15,463 bases of DNA from Desulfuromonadaceae bacterium (GCA_028686145.1 JAQUCQ010000038.1:1-15463), one strand, 5' to 3'; shown: positions 1-7,881, counted from the stretch's first letter. The notes: generated by a model from the sequence alone, not told the origin. Translations and numbers: made by a program.

Positions 1-122
1 TCAAACTCGGACCGACACTACCGGCCTTCATCACCCCCAACGTGCTCAACTTCCTGGTGGAGAATTTCAACATCGGCCCGATTACAACGGCTGAAGCCGA
101 TCTGAAGGCAATTCTGGGATAA
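1..122 (+). CDS. hcp: Hybrid-cluster protein (hydroxylamine / NO reductase), 3' end only
   Basis: The first 122 bases hold the last 39 codons of a gene that starts left of the window; the reading frame begins at base 3 and stops with TAA at 120-122. The peptide reads KLGPTLPAFITPNVLNFLVE followed by NFNIGPITTAEADLKAILG. This matches the very conserved C-terminus of the Hcp family (LGPTLPAF, SPNV, LVENFNI, then an acidic D-L-K-A-I-L-G tail). Hcp is a cytoplasmic Fe-S/O hybrid-cluster enzyme that reduces hydroxylamine in vitro and NO in vivo, and is induced by FNR/DNR/HcpR-type regulators. The cluster ligands lie outside the window, so only the family can be called. A hairpin follows 20 bases later, so it probably ends its own transcript. 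Confidence 0.88.
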   Translation, partial: KLGPTLPAFITPNVLNFLVENFNIGPITTAEADLKAILG

Positions 123-142
123 CTGAAGAATAACTGCCTTGG

Positions 143-187
143 ACAATGAGCGCCTCGCGGTTTACTGCGAGACGCTCATTGTTTAAA
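143..187 (+). terminator. Rho-independent-type terminator after hcp
   Basis: An inverted repeat pairs ACAATGAGCG (143-152) with CGCTCATTGT (173-182), continued inside by CTCGC (154-158) and GCGAG (167-171) after one mismatch, with a loop of about 8 bases. A short T-run (TTT, 182-184) and then A-rich sequence follow, so the 3' U-tract is modest. The near-perfect stem just after the hcp stop supports terminator function. Confidence 0.75.
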
Positions 188-382
188 AGACTCATAGTCT
201 GTGCTTTAGACTTATGTTTATGAGTGGTAAGCTGCCACATAGGGCATCGTCCTACCCGTAAGGAACAAGATGATTCCGCCATCGATCATCGCAAGAAGCT
301 CTTTTTGCAAACTTTTCAGATGAAGATGCCTCTTCAAATTGAGAAAAGATTTTTCAAAAAAATCGTAGAAAAAATTACAAAT

Positions 383-396
383 TTGACTTAGGTCAA
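383..396 (+). promoter_or_regulatory. FNR/DNR/HcpR-type box upstream of tetR
   Basis: Perfect 5-bp arms TTGAC (383-387) and GTCAA (392-396) are separated by 4 bases. TTGAY-N4-RTCAA is the general site of FNR-family regulators, and the TTGAC-N4-GTCAA form is the one described for HcpR-like regulators. The centre is 389.5; a TATATG at 420-425 lies about one base off the class II spacing. A rival reading is that TTGACT (383-388) is simply a sigma-70 -35 element with TACGTT (405-410) as a poor -10. Both could be true. Confidence 0.5.
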
Positions 397-424
397 GGTA
401 GAAATACGTTATTTGGTGTTATAT

Positions 425-444
425 GCGAGTAAATGCTCACTTAC
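425..444 (-). promoter_or_regulatory. Candidate TetR operator copy 1 (tetR promoter)
   Basis: Read on the minus strand this is GTAAGTGAGCATTTACTCGC, a partial palindrome. It matches bases 1099-1118 on the plus strand at 16 of 20 positions, and all four differences are transitions. It overlaps the predicted start of tetR transcription and lies 20 bases before the ATG, as expected for an autorepressed TetR gene. Confidence 0.6.
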
Positions 445-464
445 GTACATCGAAAGGAAATAAG

Positions 465-1067
465 ATGGCAGGCAGAATAAGGGAATCAACCGAGGTAAGA
501 CAGATACAGATTACAGAAGCTGCTTTGAAAGTTATCGGTCAAAAGGGAATAAATGGGGCTACTACAGCGGAGATTGCCTCTGCCGCTGGTATTTCAGAGG
601 GGAATATATACCGGCACTTCAAGAACAAAGAAGAAATTTTTATTGCGGTAGTTAATAAGATCGGCAAAGACCTCGAATCACTACTTGATGCAGTTTCGGA
701 TATTGCGGACCCTTTACAAAAACTGGAAGAAATTTTTAAAAACCATCTGAGTTACATAGAAGCACATATCGGTATTCCCCGCGTAATATTTTCTGAAGAG
801 GTACTAGTATTAAACAAGAATCTTCGGGAGAAGGTCAAGCATAACATCACAAAGTATTCCAGTGAAATTTGCTCCATCATCTCACAAGCTCAGAATGCCG
901 GAATTATCAACCAGAAATTGGATCCAAGTGTTGTAACAAGTATGTTTATCGGTACGATCAACTTTACGGCCATCCGGTGGGTCATGAATGACTTTTCAAA
1001 TTCTTTGACCGCTGAGGTTGAAAAACTTTGGATGACTTTTACCACTGCCATAACAACTAAAGGCTGA
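465..1067 (+). CDS. TetR/AcrR-family transcriptional repressor
   Basis: A 200-residue TetR-family regulator. The N-terminal 50 residues form a clear HTH: VRQIQITEAALKVIGQKGIN, then TTAEIASAAGISEGNIYRHF and KNKEEIF. The C-terminal part is a helical ligand-binding domain with FIGTINFTAIRW and EKLW. An upstream in-frame ATG exists at 423, but 465 is preferred: it has AAAGGA about 9 bases upstream, gives the normal family N-terminus, and the earlier ATG falls within the likely -10/operator region. It stands just before an RND-like outer membrane channel, an adaptor and ABC exporter genes, the usual arrangement for a local efflux repressor (E. coli CecR/ybhGFSR is comparable). Two operator-like copies, at its own promoter and before the exporter, support autoregulation and control of the efflux operon. 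The ligand is unknown. Confidence 0.9.
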   Translation: MAGRIRESTEVRQIQITEAALKVIGQKGINGATTAEIASAAGISEGNIYRHFKNKEEIFIAVVNKIGKDLESLLDAVSDIADPLQKLEEIFKNHLSYIEAHIGIPRVIFSEEVLVLNKNLREKVKHNITKYSSEICSIISQAQNAGIINQKLDPSVVTSMFIGTINFTAIRWVMNDFSNSLTAEVEKLWMTFTTAITTKG

Positions 1068-1088
1068 AGAGTGGAGCAGTAATTTTTT

Positions 1089-1094
1089 TATAAA
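1089..1094 (+). promoter_or_regulatory. Candidate -10 (TATAAA) of the efflux operon
   Basis: TATAAA lies 22 bases after the tetR stop; no good -35 is visible at 17 bp (nearest weak candidate CTGAAG, 1064-1069). Transcription would start near 1101, inside the second operator copy. Read-through from tetR is also possible because no terminator separates them. Confidence 0.35.
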
Positions 1095-1098
1095 ACAT

Positions 1099-1118
1099 GC
1101 AAGCGAGCGTTTACTTGC
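1099..1118 (+). promoter_or_regulatory. Candidate TetR operator copy 2 (efflux operon)
   Basis: GCAAGCGAGCGTTTACTTGC has perfect outer arms (TGCAAG 1098-1103, CTTGCA 1114-1119). It matches the reverse complement of 425-444 at 16 of 20 bases. Combined consensus: GYAAGYGAGCRTTTACTYGC. It lies between the candidate -10 and the ribosome binding site at 1122-1127. Confidence 0.6.
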
Positions 1119-1131
1119 AATAGGAGGGTAT

Positions 1132-1474
1132 ATGTTCAACATAGTTTTAAAAGTTCCAAATGACGCACGACAAAAGCAGGTTCTTAGTGATGTATTTAAT
1201 ATCCTTGATACCAAGGTAGGTGTAAATGCACTGACGCTTGGCGACATTGCACGGGAGAGCGATGAATCGGCGGGTAAACGTCTTCGAAAAAGAGAAAATA
1301 ATCGGCGATATCATGAAGTCTGTGTTCTCAAAGGCCTCCTCCATGGTGCTGATCAAGATGGTGCAGGCAATTAGTTTAAAGTGGCTGGTAGGCGATTTTC
1401 CCATTCCTTCCATGGATGAGAGGATGATGCTTTGGCACGAGTATGGTAACTTTTTACTTATGATATCAATATTT
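1132..1474 (+). pseudogene. Decayed second TetR-family regulator (frameshift plus internal deletion)
   Basis: A strong ribosome binding site (AGGAGG, 1123-1128) precedes ATG at 1132. Frame 1 then gives a TetR-like HTH start: DARQKQVLSDVFNILDTK, VGVNALTLGDIARES, ESAG. Around 1275-1285 the homology moves to frame 2, which continues VNVFEKEKIIGDIM (position of the YRHFxNKEEI segment) and, after only about 10 residues, MVQAISLKWLVGDF and ERMMLW. The last part aligns with the C-terminal end of the intact upstream TetR (INFTAIRWVMNDF, EKLW). About 80-100 residues of the ligand domain are therefore missing. The frame-1 ORF stops at 1374, and frame 2 runs on out of frame into the next gene. The call rests on residue patterns compared by eye. 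Confidence 0.6.
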
Positions 1475-1487
1475 TGGAGAAGCAGAA

Positions 1488-2810
1488 ATGAAAAAGATAC
1501 TGGCCATTATCGGAATTTTTCTATTACCGCCAACGATTTTTGCGGAAAGTGACACACCTTCTTACAAACTTCCACAAATCATTGAGTTTGCCCTGAAGAA
1601 CGAACCGAGGCTCATTGGGCTCGGAAAAAATATCAAAGCGGCTGAATATGCAATCGACGCTGCAAAAGGGGAGCGGTGGCCAAAAGTTAATGTGGGAGCC
1701 AACATTACACGTTATCGCTATCCCACGGCCACTTCTCCTATAGCAGGGTCGCCGCAAAGCAGCAAATTCCCTAATTTTGATAATGATATCTACGATGTAG
1801 GCGTTTCATTTAGAATCCCACTTTACCAGGGAGGCCGGCTTGAAAAAGCCGTGAATATTGCAAAGATCACCAAGATCGTCGCAGAGGGAACCTTTCACCA
1901 AGGAAAACAGGAACTCATTTACAATTTAAAAAGCACTTACTGCAAAATACTTGAGTTGGAGGAGCTTCTAAAAGCACGTGAGCAGATGGTAAATCAGCTT
2001 AAAGAGCATCGAAGAGTCACTGAACAATTCTTCAAGGCCGGCAGATCAGCACGAGTGGATCTCATGAAAACCGATGTGGAGTTGGCGCACGCCAGACAGC
2101 AGGCGCTGGCAACGCAGAACGCCATGGCAGCAACATATGCCTTACTTCGGACATTGATGGGGGTGGACGAGACATATCCGCAATTCACTATCTCCGGCGA
2201 ACCTCATTTTTTGAAAGTACATCTGCTGGAGGCCGAAGGGGTGAAGGTGGCTTTGCAGCAGAGGCCGGAATACCGTAAGGCCAAGGTACAGGCAAAACTT
2301 CAGCAAGCAAAGCTAGAGCTGACCAAGGGAAAACGCCTCCCCTCTCTGGATCTGGCCGGCGATTTCACAGAAAAAAGTGGTGACTCCTTTTCGTTCAAGG
2401 ATAACTGGAATATTGGTGTGCGGTTCTCATATCCACTTTTAGACGGTGGGATAACGCGAGCGGAGATCAATAAAAGTTCTATAGAACTTGAGCGCAGTCA
2501 GGAAGAGCTCCGTGCAATTCGGCTGTCAATTGTGCAGGAAGTAAAGGAGGCTTTCCTTGCGGTTGCAGATGCGGATAAAAGAGTCTCGGTTTCCAAAGAG
2601 GCGATATCTTCCGCTGAGGAAAACCTGCGAGTGGAGCAATTGAGGTATGAAGCCGGTGATGGAACAACAAAAGATGTAATTGACGCCCAGACAGCGTTAT
2701 TGCGGTCGATCACTGATTGGCATCAGGCGTCGTACGATCTGTTAATGGCACAGGCAGCCCTTGAAATGGCACTGGGAAGTAATGTACCTGAGGAGGTGGC
2801 TTCACTATGA
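1488..2810 (+). CDS. TolC-family outer membrane efflux protein
   Basis: A 440-residue protein with a typical signal peptide (MKKILAIIGIFLLPPTIFA, cleavage near residue 19-20). Two outer-membrane-efflux-protein repeats follow: each has long helices rich in A, E, K and Q, and a beta segment (DVGVSFRIPLYQGGRLEKAV in the first half, NIGVRFSYPLLDGG in the second). The end (AGDGTTKDVIDAQTALLRS, then YDLLMAQAALEMALG) is characteristic of TolC relatives. Length fits the family (about 420-490). It would form the trimeric outer membrane and periplasmic duct of a tripartite exporter. GGAG (1475-1478) precedes the start. The stop overlaps the next start in ATGA, so it is translationally coupled to the adaptor gene. 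Confidence 0.93.
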   Translation: MKKILAIIGIFLLPPTIFAESDTPSYKLPQIIEFALKNEPRLIGLGKNIKAAEYAIDAAKGERWPKVNVGANITRYRYPTATSPIAGSPQSSKFPNFDNDIYDVGVSFRIPLYQGGRLEKAVNIAKITKIVAEGTFHQGKQELIYNLKSTYCKILELEELLKAREQMVNQLKEHRRVTEQFFKAGRSARVDLMKTDVELAHARQQALATQNAMAATYALLRTLMGVDETYPQFTISGEPHFLKVHLLEAEGVKVALQQRPEYRKAKVQAKLQQAKLELTKGKRLPSLDLAGDFTEKSGDSFSFKDNWNIGVRFSYPLLDGGITRAEINKSSIELERSQEELRAIRLSIVQEVKEAFLAVADADKRVSVSKEAISSAEENLRVEQLRYEAGDGTTKDVIDAQTALLRSITDWHQASYDLLMAQAALEMALGSNVPEEVASL

Positions 2811-3790
2811 AAAAGAAACTGATACTAATTGGCCTGGTGATAATTGTCGCAGCGGTTATTGTTTACTTTCTGCTCCATCAAAAAACCTATGACTCGGGGA
2901 TACTGCTTAGCTCTGGGAACGTCGAGGTGACCGAAGTGGATCTGGGTTTCAAAACCTCCGGCAGAGTGGAAAGTCTCATGACTGACGAGGGGCTGAGAGT
3001 CGCGGCAGGGGGAACTGTGGCAACACTAGACCACTCGGAACTTCTGCGCCAGATGGAGGTACAACAGGCCGTCATCGACTCTAACAGTGCCAAGCTCCTT
3101 GAGTTACAGCAAGGTTCTCGAACCCAGGAAATAAAGAGCGCCAAGGCAATAACCGCCTCTGCCGCAGCAGACCTGGAAAAGACACAAAAGGACATTGAAC
3201 GGGACGGAATGCTGTTTAAAAACGGGGCCATTTCTGCCCAGCAGCGGGACACTTCCAAGCGCGCTTTCGATGTGGCAAAAGCACAGTACGACCATGCCCT
3301 GCAAAATGAGAGTTTAGTAAAAGAAGGGCCACGAAGAGAGATACTCAAAGCATCAGAAGCCCAAGTACGTCAGGCAAGGGCGCAACTGAGTGTCTATAGA
3401 GAGCAATTGATTGATATGAATCTTATAACACCTGTGCAGGGAGTTGTCCTGCGGAAGAATGTTGAAGCGGGGGAAACCGTTATCGCTGGGACCCCCATCT
3501 TCACCATTGGCGACCTGGAACACCCATGGGTAAAGATATATGTCAAAGAAAACAAACTGGGGTTGGTCAAACTCGGACAGAAGGGAGAAGTGAGGGTAGA
3601 CAGCTATCCGGGAAAGGTATTTACCGGCACAGTGACCTACATCTCGTCGGAGGCGGAATTTACCCCAAAAAATGTCCAGACCCAGGAGGAACGCGTTAAG
3701 CTTGTCTTTGGAGTGAAGGTGAGCGTCGACAATCCACACCAGGAATTAAAGCCGGGGATGCCGGCGGACGTCACCATCAGAGTGAGATAG
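2807..3790 (+). CDS. HlyD/YbhG-type periplasmic adaptor (membrane fusion protein)
   Basis: A 327-residue protein with an uncleaved-looking N-terminal anchor (residues 3-23, LILIGLVIIVAAVIVYFLL). Next come the first lipoyl half (DLGFKTSGRVESLMTDEGLR), a coiled-coil hairpin (about residues 80-200, rich in A, K, Q and E), the second lipoyl half (PVQGVVLRKNVEAGETVIAG) and a beta-barrel with AEFTPKNVQTQEERVKLVF, a segment typical of YbhG-like adaptors. It ends with GMPADVTIRVR. It should link the two permeases in the inner membrane with the TolC-like channel. The start overlaps the preceding stop (ATGA), and the next gene begins 7 bases downstream. Confidence 0.92.
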   Translation: MKKKLILIGLVIIVAAVIVYFLLHQKTYDSGILLSSGNVEVTEVDLGFKTSGRVESLMTDEGLRVAAGGTVATLDHSELLRQMEVQQAVIDSNSAKLLELQQGSRTQEIKSAKAITASAAADLEKTQKDIERDGMLFKNGAISAQQRDTSKRAFDVAKAQYDHALQNESLVKEGPRREILKASEAQVRQARAQLSVYREQLIDMNLITPVQGVVLRKNVEAGETVIAGTPIFTIGDLEHPWVKIYVKENKLGLVKLGQKGEVRVDSYPGKVFTGTVTYISSEAEFTPKNVQTQEERVKLVFGVKVSVDNPHQELKPGMPADVTIRVR

Positions 3791-3797
3791 GAAAATC

Positions 3798-4724
3798 ATG
3801 GACAACATGGACATAGCCATAAAAACAGAAGAACTTACCAGAATATTCGGCGATACAGTTGCGGTAGACAATCTGACTCTTGAGATTAGAAAGGGTGAGC
3901 TGTTCGGCCTGGTCGGACCGGACGGTGCTGGAAAAACAACCACAATGCGCCTGTTAACCGCCATCATGGAGCCGACTTCTGGCGAGGCATGGGTGGGTGG
4001 GCACTCGATCCTGAAGGATGGAGAACAGATTAAACAGCGGATTGGCTACATGTCCCAGCGGTTCGGCCTTTACGAAGATCTCACTGTCATGGAAAATATC
4101 ATCTTCTACGCCGACCTCTATGAGGTCCCTAAAAATGAACGGCCAGCGCGGATCGAGCGACTCCTTGGATTTTCCAATCTCACCCCGTTCAAGGAAAGAC
4201 TTGCCGGGAAACTCTCCGGGGGGATGAAACAGAAGCTCGGTCTTGCCTGTGCCCTCATCCACACCCCGGAGATCCTCTTTCTTGACGAACCGACCAACGG
4301 AGTCGATCCGGTTTCACGACGGGACTTCTGGCGTATTCTTTACGGCCTGCTCAAGGAAGGGATTACTATCTTCGTATCCACCGCCTATCTGGACGAGGCG
4401 GAGCGGTGTACACGAGTTGGACTCATGCATCGGGGAAAGATTCTTATCGACGACAGCCCGGCGCGGATCAAGAAATCCCTCGGTTTTCCAATGGTGGAGC
4501 TATGGACCGGAGATGCGCGCAAAGCCGAGGAGTTCGTACGAGGGTGCCCCGGAGTCCGGAATGTGAGTATCTACGGCGACCGTCTTCATGTGGCACTGGA
4601 GCGGCTCGAAGCGTTGGATGGAGTTATCGGTAAACTTCAAGAAGAAGGTATTACCGTTCGAGATTATCGTTCGATCCTCCCTTCTTTAGAGGATATCTTC
4701 ATCGCCATGGTGGAGGGAAAATGA
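3798..4724 (+). CDS. ABC exporter ATPase 1, non-consensus switch position
   Basis: A 308-residue ABC ATPase of the DrrA/CcmA/YbhF group. Visible motifs: Walker A GPDGAGKT (40-47, with D where most have N), Q-loop MSQRFGLYEDLTV, signature LSGGMKQ (139-145), Walker B ILFLDEPTNGVDP (D163, E164). The switch-loop position reads STAYLDEAE, so Ala196 stands where the catalytic His normally is; the partner ATPase has His at the same residue number. As I recall, the first half of E. coli YbhF also has Ala here, so this may be a lineage feature. The C-terminal domain of about 80 residues ends in SLEDIFIAMVEGK, usual for DrrA-type proteins. AGGAAAA precedes the start; the stop overlaps the next start (ATGA). 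It probably forms a heterodimer with the next gene product. Confidence 0.93.
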   Translation: MDNMDIAIKTEELTRIFGDTVAVDNLTLEIRKGELFGLVGPDGAGKTTTMRLLTAIMEPTSGEAWVGGHSILKDGEQIKQRIGYMSQRFGLYEDLTVMENIIFYADLYEVPKNERPARIERLLGFSNLTPFKERLAGKLSGGMKQKLGLACALIHTPEILFLDEPTNGVDPVSRRDFWRILYGLLKEGITIFVSTAYLDEAERCTRVGLMHRGKILIDDSPARIKKSLGFPMVELWTGDARKAEEFVRGCPGVRNVSIYGDRLHVALERLEALDGVIGKLQEEGITVRDYRSILPSLEDIFIAMVEGK

Positions 4725-5647
4725 ACAGTATCGAAACAGCAGTCGAATTTTCTGGGTTAACTCGCGTTTTCGGCGATTTTACTGCAGTAGATCAGATCAG
4801 CCTCACGGTTGGTCGGGGAGAAATTTTTGGTTTCCTCGGCCCCAACGGGGCAGGTAAATCAACCACAATCAAGATGCTCTGCGGCCTCCTCACGCCCTCT
4901 GCAGGTAAAGGAACCGTTGGTGGTTTCAACATTATGACCGAGTCGGAAGAGATAAAAAAAAATATCGGTTACATGTCACAGAAATTCTCTCTTTACGATG
5001 ATCTGACTGTGGAGGAGAACATCAATTTTTTTAGCGGTATCTACCAGGTACCCAGGGAGAAGAAGCGTGAACGAAAGGAATGGGTCCTGGAGATGGCGGG
5101 GATCTCAGACCGGCGGGGGGCACTGACCAAAACCCTCTCTGGCGGGTTCAAACAGCGGCTGGCTCTCGGTTGCGCCATCCTTCACGAACCCCCCATCATT
5201 TTCCTCGACGAGCCGACATCGGGGGTTGACCCAATTTCCAGACGCAATTTCTGGCGACTCATATACGGCCTGTCCAGAGAGGGGAAAACAATTTTTGTTA
5301 CCACACATTACATGGACGAGGCGGAATATTGTGACCGACTCGCCCTCATTTACCGGGGGAAGATCATCGCTGAAGGAACGCCCACCACCCTGAAACAGGA
5401 ATATATGAAACGTGACGTTCTGGAAATAGAGGTGGAACAAGTAGTGGATGCGCTGGAGGTGCTTGAACAGAAAGGCATTGAAATAGCCATTTTCGGCAGT
5501 GTCCTCCATGCTACTGTGACAAACACCGTGGAGGATACCGAACTGATTAGTGAGTCACTTGCCAAAGCAGGAATAGCGGTCGTACGGATTGAAAAAATAG
5601 CCCCGTCGCTTGAAGATGTCTTTGTTACCCTTATTGAGGTGTCGTGA
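4721..5647 (+). CDS. ABC exporter ATPase 2, full catalytic motif set
   Basis: A 308-residue ABC ATPase paralogous to the preceding gene and of identical length. Motifs: Walker A GPNGAGKS (40-47), Q-loop MSQKFSLYDDLTV, signature LSGGFKQRLALG, Walker B IIFLDEPTSGVDP, switch His196 in TTHYMDEAE, and the DrrA-type tail SLEDVFVTLIE. All residues for ATP hydrolysis are present, so this subunit probably supplies the competent site of an asymmetric pair. In E. coli YbhF the two nucleotide-binding domains are fused in one chain; here they are two genes coupled by a 4-base overlap. The next gene starts 2 bases after the stop. Confidence 0.95.
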   Translation: MNSIETAVEFSGLTRVFGDFTAVDQISLTVGRGEIFGFLGPNGAGKSTTIKMLCGLLTPSAGKGTVGGFNIMTESEEIKKNIGYMSQKFSLYDDLTVEENINFFSGIYQVPREKKRERKEWVLEMAGISDRRGALTKTLSGGFKQRLALGCAILHEPPIIFLDEPTSGVDPISRRNFWRLIYGLSREGKTIFVTTHYMDEAEYCDRLALIYRGKIIAEGTPTTLKQEYMKRDVLEIEVEQVVDALEVLEQKGIEIAIFGSVLHATVTNTVEDTELISESLAKAGIAVVRIEKIAPSLEDVFVTLIEVS

Positions 5648-5648
5648 C

Positions 5649-6758
5649 ATGAAAAGTATCCGCGTTCGAGCCATAGCAAAAAAAGAGCTAATTCAGGTAC
5701 TCCGTGATCCGCTGAGCTTGGCCATGGCGTTCATCATGCCTGTGATCTTGCTGTTGATCTTTGGATACGCCATCACCATGGATGTTAACAACTTACGGAC
5801 TGTGGTCTACGATCTGGACAAAAGCAGTTTGAGCCGTGAGTTGGTCGCCCAGTTTAGAGAGTCGGGATACTTCACAGTAGTCCGTGCTCTTGATCGCCCT
5901 TCAGACGTCGATGCAGCACTCGACGCAAATAAGGGGCAAGTGGCTATCTGGATTCCCGCAGGCTTTTCCGAAAACCTGCGGAGAGGAAAGATTGCTCCGC
6001 TACAAGTGGTGGTGGACGGCAGCGATTCCAACACGGCTACCATTGCCCTCGGCTATGTGGAGGGTGTGACAGAACGCTTCGGCCAGCGGCTTACCGGAGG
6101 AGTTGCCCGCCCTCCGATCGATGCAAGAGTGCGGGTCTGGTACAATCCGGAACTTAAATCGCGCAACTACATCATTCCCGGGCTTATTGCTGTAATTATG
6201 GCTGTCATTGCAGCACTACTCACATCTCTCACTATCGCCAGAGAATGGGAACGGGGCACCATGGAGCAGTTGATCGCCACGCCGGTAAAGACCACGGAAC
6301 TTATAGCCGGAAAGCTACTCCCCTACTTCTTCATCGGTTTAATCGATGTGGCTGTTTCGGTGGCCATGACAGTATTTATCTTTGATGTACCGTTGCGAGG
6401 GAGCCTGTCGCTGCTCGCCTTCCTTTCATCCATATTTCTTTTTGGTGGCATCTCTCTGGGAATCTTGATTTCCGTTGTTGCCAAGTCACAACTTGTTGCG
6501 AGCCAGATTGCCATGGTGGTGAGTTTTTTGCCGGCTTTCCTTCTGTCGGGTTTCATGTACGCCATCAGCAACATGCCATTTCCGCTCCAGAATATGACCC
6601 GGATCATTCCTGCCCGTTACTTCGTATCGATTCTCAAGGGAGTTTTTCTCAAAGGAAGTACCCTCAGCCAACTGGCATCGGAAACAATTCTTCTTACTCT
6701 TTTTGGTGCAGTAACCTTTGCCATTTCAGTCAAGAAATTCAAAAAAAGGATCTTGTGA
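5649..6758 (+). CDS. ABC-2 type permease 1 (YbhS/YbhR-like)
   Basis: A 369-residue inner membrane protein. The start at 5649 (MKSIRVRAIAKKELIQVLRD) is preferred to an in-frame ATG at 5610: it lies 2 bases after the previous stop, has GAGGTG about 7 bases upstream, and gives the usual YbhS N-terminus. Topology: one N-terminal membrane helix (about 20-42), a large periplasmic domain of about 130 residues with VVDGSDSNTATIALGYVEGV and WYNPELKSRNYIIPG, then five hydrophobic helices in the C-terminal half. The coupling segment REWERGTMEQLIATPV is typical of ABC-2 exporters. It likely pairs with the next permease to form the membrane channel used by the two ATPases. The substrate is unknown; relatives are linked to drug and organic-compound export. 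Confidence 0.92.
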   Translation: MKSIRVRAIAKKELIQVLRDPLSLAMAFIMPVILLLIFGYAITMDVNNLRTVVYDLDKSSLSRELVAQFRESGYFTVVRALDRPSDVDAALDANKGQVAIWIPAGFSENLRRGKIAPLQVVVDGSDSNTATIALGYVEGVTERFGQRLTGGVARPPIDARVRVWYNPELKSRNYIIPGLIAVIMAVIAALLTSLTIAREWERGTMEQLIATPVKTTELIAGKLLPYFFIGLIDVAVSVAMTVFIFDVPLRGSLSLLAFLSSIFLFGGISLGILISVVAKSQLVASQIAMVVSFLPAFLLSGFMYAISNMPFPLQNMTRIIPARYFVSILKGVFLKGSTLSQLASETILLTLFGAVTFAISVKKFKKRIL

Positions 6759-6759
6759 T

Positions 6760-7881
6760 ATGTTCAAACGGATTAAGGAAATGGTGGTCAAGGAATTCAG
6801 TCAGGTGTTTCGGGATCGGAGGATGAAAGCTATCATCTTTGTCACCCCGATCCTGCAGCTCCTCATTTTCGGCTACGCGGTGACTACCGACGTAAAGAGC
6901 ATAAGCACAGCATTCTACGACTTAGATCACTCCTATGAAAGTCGGGAATTGGGGAGGCGGCTCGAAGCATCCGGTTACTTTACCATCAGTGTGACCCCCT
7001 CTTCGGCAAAAGAGATGGGGGACCTTCTAGACCGGGGAAAAGTTCTCGCCGCGCTACAGATAAACAAAGGCTTCAGCCGGGACCTGGCAAGAGGTATTCC
7101 CACAGAAGTACAGGTGATTGTTGATGGAACCGATTCGAATACAGCATCCGTTGCGATGGACTACTCCACACGTGTCATCACCCGATTTGGCAAGGAATTT
7201 GGGACTCGGGCCGGTATGCAGCGGGTTGTAAAGCCGGTACGTATCGATCTGCGCTCCCGAGCCTGGTACAACCCTGATCTGCGGAGCAGAAACTACAACG
7301 TGCCTGGGGTCATTGCAATTATCATTATGCTCACCTGTCTGCTGCTGACCGCCATGGCAGTGGTGCGGGAGCGAGAGATAGGGACAATGGAACAGTTGAT
7401 GGTTACTCCGCTAAAACCGGTGGAGCTGATGCTTGGGAAAACCATACCTTTTGCAATCATCGGTTTCTTCGACATGGCACTCGTTACAACCATCGGTGTC
7501 TTCTGGTTCGATATCCCGATCAAAGGGAGTATTCCACTTCTTGTTCTCTCTACTGCAATCTATCTACTCTCGGTATTGGGTGTTGGGCTCTTTATTTCCA
7601 CTATTTCCAGGACCCAGCAGCAGGCGCTGATGGCCACCTTCCTCTTCTATATTCCAGCAGTCCTCCTCTCCGGGTTCATGTTTCCTATCGAGAATATGCC
7701 TACGGCCATTCAGTACGGAACCTACCTGAATCCACTTCGATATTTTCTGGTTATCATCAGAGGAATTTTTCTCAAGGGGAACGGGATTGATATTCTTTGG
7801 CCACAGATGACCGCACTTTTATTTCTTGGTGTAATTGTCATAACGACCAGTTCTCTTCGCTTCAGGAAGAGGCTCGGATAA
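6760..7881 (+). CDS. ABC-2 type permease 2 (YbhR/YbhS-like)
   Basis: A 373-residue paralogue of the preceding permease. The start at 6760 (MFKRIKEMVVKEFSQVFRD) is chosen over an in-frame ATG at 6718: it follows the previous stop by one base and has AAGGA 9 bases upstream. It shares the whole layout: an N-terminal helix, a periplasmic domain with VIVDGTDSNTASVAMDY and WYNPDLRSRNYNVPG, the coupling segment REREIGTMEQLMVTPL, and five C-terminal helices with LLSGFMFPIENMP. This is the last gene of the efflux operon; no convincing hairpin terminator is visible before the next promoter. Confidence 0.92.
   Translation: MFKRIKEMVVKEFSQVFRDRRMKAIIFVTPILQLLIFGYAVTTDVKSISTAFYDLDHSYESRELGRRLEASGYFTISVTPSSAKEMGDLLDRGKVLAALQINKGFSRDLARGIPTEVQVIVDGTDSNTASVAMDYSTRVITRFGKEFGTRAGMQRVVKPVRIDLRSRAWYNPDLRSRNYNVPGVIAIIIMLTCLLLTAMAVVREREIGTMEQLMVTPLKPVELMLGKTIPFAIIGFFDMALVTTIGVFWFDIPIKGSIPLLVLSTAIYLLSVLGVGLFISTISRTQQQALMATFLFYIPAVLLSGFMFPIENMPTAIQYGTYLNPLRYFLVIIRGIFLKGNGIDILWPQMTALLFLGVIVITTSSLRFRKRLG

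Noticed and set aside
339..357. TTGA-N11-TCAA imperfect inverted repeat as another FNR-type box
   Set aside because: The spacing is wrong for FNR-family dimers; it is an A/T-rich imperfect repeat.
423..464. In-frame upstream ATG of the TetR gene (14 extra residues)
   Set aside because: It overlaps the predicted -10 and operator, has no ribosome binding site and adds residues not typical for the family; 465 has AAAGGA upstream.
2887..3348. Long minus-strand open frame (153 codons) opposite the HlyD gene
   Set aside because: It is a Ser/Arg-rich shadow of a well-supported plus-strand gene, without its own start signals.
3954..4262. Minus-strand open frames opposite the ABC ATPase genes
   Set aside because: They are antisense shadows of conserved ATPase coding sequence with no motifs or ribosome binding sites of their own.
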